Assembly (NCBI GenBank): GCA_015494005.1
Contig: WGCB01000108.1
Location: 1 to 5,233, forward strand
Origin: Caldilineaceae bacterium
GTDB taxonomy: Bacteria; Chloroflexota; Anaerolineae; Caldilineales; Caldilineaceae
Direction of reading: 5' to 3'
DNA: 5,233 bases
Positions 1-4,461 of the stretch are shown here, piece by piece. The notes below the pieces were generated by a model. It did not search any database, had not been told where the DNA came from, and worked only from the letters and a program-made list of their open reading frames with translations. The position numbers were made by a program, and so were the translations under genes. Positions within the stretch are counted from its first letter, which is position 1, and the number at the start of each line of letters is the position of its first letter.

Positions 1-806
1 CCCTGGCTGCGGGCGCCCCCGGCCAGGCCCACATCCCCGGGAGGCAGACGCAGCTCCGCCACCGTGAAGAGCTCCTCCCCATGGACCAGGAAGCGCAGCT
101 GGCGGCCGTCGTCCTCCACGGCCAGCTGGTTGAAGGCCCCTTCCCGCTCCAGCAGAGGCGACGTGGTCCAGGGGGCCAGGGTCTGCCAGGCCCCTTCCTG
201 GAGGAGCTGCACCTGGTAGGCTCCCAGGCCGTCCGCCACGAAGAGGTAGAAGTTCTCCGGGTTCTGGTAGCGGGCCAGCAGGCCGCCGTAGCCCCAGGGC
301 GTCTCCGGATCCACCCGCACCGCCGCCTCCAGCCGGTTCGGCCCCAGCCCCACCATGCCCAGGGTGCTCCAGGTCAGAGTGCCCGGGCGCTGGATCTGGA
401 TCCGGTAGCGGCCGTCCACGAAGGCCAGGGTCCACTTGCCCGGCTCCGTGCCCTGGGCCAGAGCCAGGGCGGGCTCCTGAAAGTCGTCGCTGAGGATGGG
501 CGTCTCTTGGGCCGAGTCGCTGGCCACCTCAGGGCGCAGAAGGCTGTCCATGGGGCGGCCCAGGACCGTGCCCCAGGCCAGGACCAGGATGGCCACCAGC
601 AGGAGCAGCAGGCCGATCCAGGGCAGTCCGCCGTTGCTGGACGTGGCGTCCGGCGGGCGGTAGACTCGCTCCTTGGCCGTGGGGCGTTCTGGAGCCAAAC
701 CGATGGCCTGGCGTTTGCGGGCCCGCTCCGAGGAGGTGTCCCGGGCGCTCGTCTGGGCGTCCGGGGGGCTGTCCGGTTGGGGTGAAACCTGCACGTCTGA
801 AGTCAT
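1..806 (-). CDS. Single-pass membrane protein with LamG/DUF1080-like extracytoplasmic domain (3' end outside window)
   Basis: The reading frame is open from the ATG at 806-804 to the left edge (268 full codons, no stop), so the C-terminus is missing. Residues 1-58 are polar, rich in Ser, Pro, Asp and Arg, and probably cytoplasmic. Residues 61-83 (LPWIGLLLLLVAILVLAWGT and following) are one clear membrane helix. From about residue 105 (ILSDDFQEP) comes a beta-rich domain with the pattern DGRYRIQI, LEAAVRV, GGLLARYQNPENFYLF, DGLGAYQVQLL and LRFLVHGEELF. This resembles the concanavalin-like (LamG/DUF1080, 'SDDF...GVICRYQD.NFY') domains common in Chloroflexota surface proteins. Such folds often bind carbohydrate, but no ligand can be read here. 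The start lies 37 bp after the protease stop, so the two are probably co-transcribed. No Shine-Dalgarno motif precedes this ATG, so translation may depend on coupling or start elsewhere. The frame call is firm, the domain call moderate. Confidence 0.82.
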   Translation of the reverse strand, partial: MTSDVQVSPQPDSPPDAQTSARDTSSERARKRQAIGLAPERPTAKERVYRPPDATSSNGGLPWIGLLLLLVAILVLAWGTVLGRPMDSLLRPEVASDSAQETPILSDDFQEPALALAQGTEPGKWTLAFVDGRYRIQIQRPGTLTWSTLGMVGLGPNRLEAAVRVDPETPWGYGGLLARYQNPENFYLFVADGLGAYQVQLLQEGAWQTLAPWTTSPLLEREGAFNQLAVEDDGRQLRFLVHGEELFTVAELRLPPGDVGLAGGARSQ

Positions 807-843
807 GGGCCGGGATGGGGTCTGGGAGTTGGGAGTTGGCTAG

Positions 844-2130
844 CTACCGCAGCAGCCCCAGCACCTTCAGGACAGAGCCCAGGCAGCCGGGGGGCGTGGG
901 TCCTGGGCCAGGGCTGGGACCAGGACCGGGTCCCGGTGTGGGTTCCGGCTCGGGCTCCGGCTCCGGGGACGGCTCGCCCTTCACCGCGGCCACCGCATCC
1001 ACTCGACCGCTCCCCTGGGTGTTGGGATCCAGCCCCAGGTCCACGGCGGTCTCCATGAGCCGCTCTTTGACCTGGAGGGGCGTCAGGCCCGGGTTTCCTT
1101 TCAAGACCAGGGCGCAGAGGCCGGTCACGTGGGGGGTGGCCATGCTGGTGCCGTTGGCTCGGGTGTAGCGATCGTCCACCGGGGTGCCCATGCTGGTGCC
1201 AGCGGCCCGGGCCGCCACGATCCCCGCGCCGGGGGCCACCACGTCGGGCTTCACCCGGTCGTCCGCGGTGGGGCCCCGGCTGCTGAAGCTGGCGATGCGG
1301 TCGTCGTCGGTGCTGGCCCCCACGGTGATCACCTTCTCCGCGGCGCCGGGGCTGCCGATAGTGCGGCTGCCTGGCCCTGCGTTCCCCGCGGCCACCACCA
1401 CCACCTTGCCCATGTCCACCACCGTGTTGCAGATGGTGCTCAGGGCATCCTGGCCGTCGCTGCTGCCGTCCGAGCCCAGGGAGAGGTTGAGCACGTCCGC
1501 GCCGTTCTGGGCGGCCCACTCCACCCCGGCCATCACATCGCTCATGCGGCCACTGCCGTTGTCCGCCAGGACCTTGGCCACCATGATGGTCGCGCCAGGG
1601 GCCACGCCCACGTACTTGCCGTTGCTGGCCGCGCCGCTCCCCGCGGCGATGGAGGCCACGTGGGTGCCGTGGCCGTGGCCGTCCTCCACCGAGCCCTTGC
1701 CCGAGAAATCCGACGTGAAGCCGATGCGCCCTTCGAAATCCGGGTGGCTGGAGTCGATGCCCGTGTCCACAATGGCGATGGTGACGCCCTCGCCTCGGTT
1801 GTTCAGCTCGGACCAGACCCGGGGCGCGCCGATGTGTGGCACGGAGACATCCAGCCAGGTGTGGACCACCTCGTCCAGCCAGATGCGCTCCACCTCGTCC
1901 AGCTCGGCCAGCTCCTGCAGGCGCTGCGGGTCCGCCTCCAGGGCCACCGCGGGGATGAGCTGGTACTCGTTGCGCACGCTCATGACGCCGACCTCCACAA
2001 AGCGGCTGCGGAAGGCGCCGACCCCGCGTTCGTCCTTGAACTTCACGATAACCGGGACTGGTTCGCCGCTGGTGCCGGCCTGCTGCACCACATTTCGGAC
2101 CTGTCGACTGAGCTTCTCTTCGGATGCCAT
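844..2130 (-). CDS. S8 family subtilisin-like serine protease with I9-type N-terminal propeptide and Pro-rich tail
   Basis: This 428-residue endopeptidase has a complete catalytic set: Asp122 (VDTGID), His154 (GHGHGTHVAS), oxyanion Asn250 (AAGNAGPG) and Ser329 (GTSMATPHV). The catalytic domain spans about 95-383. Residues 24-93 form an I9-type propeptide/inhibitor module (PVIVKF ... LIPAVAL ... VVHTWL). The N-terminus (MASEEKLSRQ) has no hydrophobic signal peptide, so the enzyme is cytoplasmic or exported by a non-Sec route. The C-terminus is a low-complexity linker, (EP)4 at 390-397 and a PG-rich run at 399-415, then Cys416 and a short hydrophobic/basic peptide (CLGSVLKVLGLLR). The start is fixed by a strong AAGGAGGA ribosome site with 6 nt between GGAGG and ATG. 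Upstream on the same strand is a gene resembling this protein's own propeptide. Downstream is a membrane protein gene. Substrate unknown. Confidence 0.97.
   Translation of the reverse strand: MASEEKLSRQVRNVVQQAGTSGEPVPVIVKFKDERGVGAFRSRFVEVGVMSVRNEYQLIPAVALEADPQRLQELAELDEVERIWLDEVVHTWLDVSVPHIGAPRVWSELNNRGEGVTIAIVDTGIDSSHPDFEGRIGFTSDFSGKGSVEDGHGHGTHVASIAAGSGAASNGKYVGVAPGATIMVAKVLADNGSGRMSDVMAGVEWAAQNGADVLNLSLGSDGSSDGQDALSTICNTVVDMGKVVVVAAGNAGPGSRTIGSPGAAEKVITVGASTDDDRIASFSSRGPTADDRVKPDVVAPGAGIVAARAAGTSMGTPVDDRYTRANGTSMATPHVTGLCALVLKGNPGLTPLQVKERLMETAVDLGLDPNTQGSGRVDAVAAVKGEPSPEPEPEPEPTPGPGPGPSPGPGPTPPGCLGSVLKVLGLLR
886..975 (-). repeat. Low-complexity repeat encoding the Pro-rich tail linker of the subtilase
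   Basis: On the plus strand this stretch consists of near-repeated GGCTCC/GGCTCG hexamers followed by GGGACC/GGGTCC-type units. On the coding strand these give Glu-Pro repeats (residues 390-397) and then Pro-Gly repeats (399-415). The repeats are in frame and imperfect at the third codon position. Such hexamers can change copy number by slippage without breaking the frame, so the linker length probably varies between strains. Confidence 0.75.
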
Positions 2131-2134
2131 GCAA

Positions 2135-2143
2135 TTCCTCCTT
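2135..2143 (-). promoter_or_regulatory. Strong Shine-Dalgarno site of the subtilase gene
   Basis: The minus strand reads AAGGAGGAA here, a near-perfect anti-16S match, with 6 nt between GGAGG and the ATG at 2130. It settles the protease start in favour of MASEEK and against the competing reading frame that starts at 2134 and has the biased composition of a shadow. Confidence 0.9.
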
Positions 2144-2253
2144 CGTGTGAGCTATGCCTGCGGGGGCTTCGACTGGGGTGGAACCCGGAAGATGAGCAGC
2201 GGGTCCCGATGGGTGTGACTCCGGAAAAGGGCAATGGGAGCGAATGGAAAAAG

Positions 2254-2276
2254 GCTGTTCGTTCAGCTGTTCGTTC
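2254..2276. repeat. Two tandem 11-bp direct repeats (GCTGTTCGTTC) upstream of the subtilase
   Basis: GCTGTTCGTTC occurs at 2254-2264 and again at 2266-2276, a period of 12 bp. A partial copy, GCTGTTCG, lies at 2321-2328. On the sense strand of the protease gene the unit reads GAACGAACAGC and lies 124-146 bp before the start codon. Near-helical spacing (12 bp) in a non-coding spacer fits a binding site for a regulator using direct repeats. Slippage-generated repetition is the simple alternative. Confidence 0.6.
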
Positions 2277-2430
2277 GACGGCAGCGTGCGTTTGGCGTCT
2301 GGGTGATGGTGGGATGATCCGCTGTTCGGGGCATGGATGCGGGAACAGTCAAGGAGGGTCCTGGGGTGAGACGACTCGTGTGAACGCTTTGGGCGAGGCA
2401 GCCAGGCCAGGTCGAGCCGGATTTACAGAT

Positions 2431-2691
2431 TCAGAGGGTGTGCACCGGTTGGTCCAGCTCCACCTTGGTAACCCAGGGTTCCTGGGCCAGCTCCAGGATG
2501 GTCCGTCCCGGCGCGGTCACCGCGTAGCAGGGCATCAGGGTCAGCCTGTGTCGCACGTGACAGCCCGCCTCCTTCAGACGGCGTTCGATCGCTGGATCCG
2601 TCTTGGTCACGTGGAGGATGACCTTGAACTCTCGATTCGGGTCGGCTTGGATGGCCTGGCGGAGCTCCGCCGGGATCTTGTCGCTTGTCAT
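2431..2691 (-). CDS. Small I9-like (subtilisin propeptide-type) putative protease inhibitor/chaperone
   Basis: This 86-residue protein has no signal peptide or membrane segment. Residues 24-85 run parallel to the N-terminal propeptide of the protease encoded 300 bp downstream. VILHV matches VIVKF, LMPCYAV matches LIPAVAL, and ILELAQEPWVTKVELDQPVHT matches the protease region 71-91. From Leu52 (protease Leu58) to Thr85 (protease Thr91) the two align without a gap, about 13 of 34 identical, with one 3-residue indel further upstream. The protein ends one residue later (VHTL), where a propeptide would be cut. In family I9, free propeptide-like proteins inhibit subtilases or help them fold (fungal POIA1 and yeast IB2 are examples). 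That role here is inference. Cys44 and Cys55 could pair. No ribosome site precedes the ATG; a -10 box does, suggesting a leaderless mRNA. An unrelated ferredoxin-like fold is the alternative. Confidence 0.85.
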   Translation of the reverse strand: MTSDKIPAELRQAIQADPNREFKVILHVTKTDPAIERRLKEAGCHVRHRLTLMPCYAVTAPGRTILELAQEPWVTKVELDQPVHTL

Positions 2692-2697
2692 AACTCG

Positions 2698-2726
2698 ATT
2701 ATAGCACCCGGGATCCAGCTCCGCAA
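2698..2726 (-). promoter_or_regulatory. Sigma70-type extended -10 promoter of the inhibitor-like gene (leaderless)
   Basis: The minus strand carries TGCTATAAT: a consensus TATAAT (2703-2698) with the extended TG element at 2706-2705. A partial -35, TTGCGG, lies at 2726-2721, exactly 17 nt away. The last base of the -10 is 6 nt before the A of the ATG at 2691, so the expected start of transcription falls on or next to the start codon. No Shine-Dalgarno motif lies between them. Confidence 0.65.
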
Positions 2727-2764
2727 GCGCGATTTATTTGAAGAAATGGGCTCCGGACCTGGGT

Positions 2765-2794
2765 TTTCCCTCGTCTCGGCTTATGCAGTAGAAT
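2765..2794 (+). promoter_or_regulatory. Likely promoter of the MIP18/DUF59 gene
   Basis: TAGAAT at 2789-2794 matches the -10 consensus at five of six positions. A poor -35 candidate, TTTCCC, lies at 2765-2770 with an 18-nt spacer. The predicted start is near 2801, giving a leader of about 44 nt. The promoter is divergent from the leftward promoter at 2698-2726, with about 70 bp between the two -35 regions and -10 regions taken together. Confidence 0.4.
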
Positions 2795-2800
2795 GTATCT

Positions 2801-2820
2801 GCCCTGGCGTTTTCCAGGGC
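2801..2820 (+). promoter_or_regulatory. Perfect 7-bp stem-loop at the predicted 5' end of the MIP18 mRNA
   Basis: GCCCTGG (2801-2807) and CCAGGGC (2814-2820) pair perfectly around the 6-nt loop CGTTTT. It begins where transcription from the TAGAAT box would begin and ends 11 nt before the ribosome site. No T run follows, so it is not an intrinsic terminator. A 5'-terminal hairpin that protects the mRNA or modulates translation would fit. Confidence 0.55.
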
Positions 2821-2831
2821 TGCCGACAAGG

Positions 2832-2839
2832 AAGGAGGT
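2832..2839 (+). promoter_or_regulatory. Shine-Dalgarno site of the MIP18/DUF59 gene
   Basis: AAGGAGGT with 6 nt between GGAGG and the ATG at 2845. It decides this start for a reading frame that is open far upstream. Confidence 0.88.
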
Positions 2840-2844
2840 CTGCC

Positions 2845-3336
2845 ATGAGCGATACACCACACCAGATGCCGGACACAACGCCAGACGACGCGCTAAGTGG
2901 GGCATCCAACGAGGCGCCCGGCGAAACCGGGGCCGCCAACGGGGGGCTGGATCCCAGCGGCCTGCGGGAAGCCCTGAAACAGGTCATCGGCCCGGAGATC
3001 TTCGAGAACATCGTGGACCTGGGCCTGGTCTACGAGATCCAGGTGGAGCCGGAGGCTCAGGTGACAGTGACCATGACCCTGACCACGCCCCATTGCCCTC
3101 TGGGACCGGAGATCGTGGCCAATGTGGAGAAGGTTCTGAAAGCCGAAGGGGCCCAGGCTGTCCGGGTGAACATCGTCTGGGAGCCCATGTGGACGCCGGA
3201 CATGATGGCCCCGGAGCTGAAGGCCAAGCTGGGCATCGAAGAGGAGCCAGAGCTGGAGATCGAGGCCCCGTCACCGCCTCCGCCTCCGCCGCCACCCAAG
3301 AAGAAAGGCCTCCTGAGCCGCCTCTTCGGACGGTAG
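2845..3336 (+). CDS. MIP18/DUF59 family (SufT-like) metal-sulfur cluster assembly protein with Pro/basic tail
   Basis: This 163-residue cytoplasmic protein belongs to the family of MIP18, SufT and PaaD-type factors that help build or deliver iron-sulfur clusters. The core spans about 36-131: LREALKQVIGPEIFENIVDLGLVYEI, then VTMTLTTPHCPLGPEI with the family's conserved Cys84-Pro, then VNIVWEPMWTPDMMAPELKAKLG. The N-terminal 35 residues are polar and probably disordered. After the core come an acidic stretch (131-140), eight consecutive prolines (144-151) and a basic amphipathic end (KKKGLLSRLFGR). Typical family members are about 100-120 residues, so both extensions are extra. The start is chosen because AAGGAGGT at 2832-2839 lies 6 nt before ATG (GGAGG to ATG). 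The frame is open far upstream, but only as antisense to the protease. No other Fe-S gene is in view, so its client is unknown. Confidence 0.95.
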   Translation: MSDTPHQMPDTTPDDALSGASNEAPGETGAANGGLDPSGLREALKQVIGPEIFENIVDLGLVYEIQVEPEAQVTVTMTLTTPHCPLGPEIVANVEKVLKAEGAQAVRVNIVWEPMWTPDMMAPELKAKLGIEEEPELEIEAPSPPPPPPPPKKKGLLSRLFGR

Positions 3337-3365
3337 CTGTGCTTTCCCCTCGACATCCCCGTTTT

Positions 3366-3397
3366 CGATCCGCTCCTGATCGAGGGCTCGCGGATCG
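3366..3397 (+). terminator. Possible weak terminator hairpin after the MIP18 gene
   Basis: CGATCCGC (3366-3373) pairs perfectly with GCGGATCG (3390-3397) around a 16-nt loop, 29 bp after the stop codon. Only TT follows before C, so it lacks the U tract of a classical intrinsic terminator. It may act with Rho or only protect the 3' end. Confidence 0.3.
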
Positions 3398-3467
3398 TTC
3401 TGGCCGGCGCTGCCTTTCCCCTGGGAGCCGCTGATCCACTCGTTTTTCCCAAACCGATGGAACCGGT

Positions 3468-3493
3468 TGCACCTGGTCAACTGGCCAGGTGCA
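3468..3493. repeat. Strong inverted repeat (9-11 bp stem, AACT loop)
   Basis: TGCACCTGG (3468-3476) is the perfect reverse complement of CCAGGTGCA (3485-3493). The inner bases add a T-G and a C-G pair, giving an 11-bp stem with loop AACT. It directly follows the palindrome AACCGGTT (3461-3468), which shares its last base. Neither strand has a T run after it. It could be a dyad operator, a U-less terminator or part of a structured RNA. Confidence 0.55.
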
Positions 3494-3736
3494 GCGCGCC
3501 ATTTCGCTTGCCTCTGGCCTCGCCAGGGGACGTTTGCCAGCGCTGTCTTTCCGTGGTTAGCTACTCATGCACCGTTTCCGAGCAGATGGGTCAGAGCAGC
3601 TGGGGGTGTCCGCCCCTGCCATTTGCCACTATTTGTAGCCGTCTGTGGACTGGATCGATGCGCCCACCGTCCACCTGGATTCGGTTTGACGGGTCGAGGG
3701 AAATGGGGCAAGATGGCCAGTAGCGTGTCTCTGGCG

Positions 3737-3765
3737 TTGCACTTCTGGAGTGAATGGGATGTAGT
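3737..3765 (+). promoter_or_regulatory. Weak candidate promoter of the two-component operon
   Basis: TTGCAC (3737-3742) and TGTAGT (3760-3765) are spaced 17 nt and match the sigma70 consensus at three and four positions. Transcription would begin near 3772, a few bases before the ATG at 3781, which itself has no good ribosome site. This fits a near-leaderless start, but the match is poor and the true promoter could lie further upstream. Confidence 0.2.
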
Positions 3766-3780
3766 GCATGGGACGTGAAC

Positions 3781-4443
3781 ATGAGTGCGTTCAACTCCTC
3801 GACAATCCACGTGCTTCTGGTCGATGACCACGCCGTGGTGCGCAAAGGCATTCGAGATTTTCTGGAAGAGGATCCGACCATTCAAGTGGTGGCCGAGGCT
3901 GGAGATGGCGATGAAGCCTGGGCCTTGTTAAGCCAACGCCAGCCGGATGTGGCCGTGGTGGACATCCGCATGCCCGGCCTGAATGGCATCGAACTGACCA
4001 AACGCATCAAAGCCCATTATCCCAATGTGCGGGTCTTGGTGCTCACTGCCTACGACGACGAGCCCTACGTCTTTGCGCTCCTTCGGGCTGGAGCTGATGG
4101 CTACGTGCTGAAGACGGCTGAAAGCAAAGAGCTGGTGCGGGCCGTGAAGACCCTGGCCAGCGGGAAGAGCGTTCTGGACCCGGAGATCGCCCCCAAAGTG
4201 ATCGCCAGCTTGAGCGGCATCCAGGCCGTCGAGCCCCTGAGCGAGCGGGAGCTCCAGGTTTTGAAAGGGGTGGCAAAGGGCTGGACCAACCGGGAGATCG
4301 GCCGGGTTCTTTCCATCAGCGATCGGACGGTGCAGGGGCACCTGGCCAATGTTTTTGGCAAACTGAACGTGGCCTCCCGCACGGAGGCTGTCACGGTGGC
4401 CCTGCAGCAAGGGATCCTCACCCTGGAGGACACGCAAGCCTAG
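3781..4443 (+). CDS. NarL/FixJ-family two-component response regulator
   Basis: This 220-residue transcription factor has a receiver domain (about 8-125) with the acidic pair Asp15-Asp16 (LLVDDH), phospho-acceptor Asp61 (VVDIRMPGLNG), Thr89 (LVLTAYDD) and Lys111 (YVLKTAES), so all phosphorylation residues are present. A linker leads to a LuxR-type helix-turn-helix at about 152-207 (PLSERELQVL, GWTNREIGRVLSIS, DRTVQGHLANVFGKL), with the DNA-recognition helix near 181-194. ATG 3781 is preferred because it puts the first beta strand (IHVLLVDD) nine residues in, as is usual. In-frame ATG 3754, nine codons earlier, has GGAG only 3 nt before it and stays possible. The next gene, a membrane sensor, starts 18 bp after the stop, so the two almost surely form a signalling pair. 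Target genes cannot be read from this window. Confidence 0.96.
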   Translation: MSAFNSSTIHVLLVDDHAVVRKGIRDFLEEDPTIQVVAEAGDGDEAWALLSQRQPDVAVVDIRMPGLNGIELTKRIKAHYPNVRVLVLTAYDDEPYVFALLRAGADGYVLKTAESKELVRAVKTLASGKSVLDPEIAPKVIASLSGIQAVEPLSERELQVLKGVAKGWTNREIGRVLSISDRTVQGHLANVFGKLNVASRTEAVTVALQQGILTLEDTQA

Positions 4444-4461
4444 TGGAAGAGCATCGGGTCC

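Larger units (their letters stand above)
2131..2430. other. 300-bp spacer between inhibitor-like gene and subtilase
   Basis: I see no convincing gene here on either strand. The spacer is long compared with the 37 bp between the next two genes, so the protease may have its own promoter. On the minus strand there is a TTGACT (-35-like, at 2352-2347), but no acceptable -10 at 16-18 nt. The spacer contains two tandem copies of an 11-bp word plus a partial third (annotated separately) and the protease ribosome site at its left end. No hairpin with a T tract follows the stop at 2431, so read-through from the small gene into the protease remains possible. Confidence 0.6.
3337..3780. other. 444-bp intergenic region with inverted repeats, no convincing gene
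   Basis: Short open frames exist on both strands, but none has a ribosome site, recognisable motif or coding-like composition. The region appears somewhat less GC-rich than its flanks. It holds an 8-bp perfect inverted repeat at 3366-3397, an 8-bp palindrome AACCGGTT at 3461-3468 and a strong hairpin at 3468-3493. A short GGGG/CCCC inverted repeat lies near 3602-3618. It could contain the MIP18 terminator, the response-regulator promoter with a leader, or an unrecognised small RNA. I see no match to tRNA, tmRNA or RNase P RNA. Confidence 0.6.

Noticed and set aside
81..785. 234-codon plus-strand open frame
   Set aside because: Antisense to the membrane protein gene, whose minus-strand frame has a clear membrane helix and a recognisable beta domain.
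1144..1200. Apparent duplication of the active-site motif (GTSMGTP and GTSMATP) in the protease
   Set aside because: This pair of motifs is a normal feature of one S8 subgroup; the first lacks the catalytic context and the second holds the true Ser329.
803..2134. 443-codon minus-strand frame overlapping the protease
   Set aside because: Arg/Gly/His-rich frame-shifted shadow; the ribosome site and the catalytic motifs belong to the frame starting at 2130.
1184..2218. 344-codon plus-strand open frame
   Set aside because: Antisense to the well-supported S8 protease; the product is low-complexity Ser/Pro/Thr/Ala with no domain.
2324..2352. TTGACT as the -35 of a protease promoter
   Set aside because: The hexamer at the correct distance is CCGAAC, with no resemblance to a -10 box.
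1129..2844. Long plus-strand open frame leading into the MIP18 gene
   Set aside because: It is antisense to the protease and the inhibitor-like gene, has a His/Gly/Ala-biased composition typical of GC-rich shadows, and the real start with a strong ribosome site is at 2845.
3468..3493. Calling the strong hairpin an intrinsic terminator
   Set aside because: No T run follows on either strand, so it is listed as an inverted repeat instead.
3457..3723. Small plus-strand frame in the intergenic gap
   Set aside because: No ribosome site, it overlaps the strong hairpin, and its composition does not look like a protein; overlapping frames on both strands are equally long.
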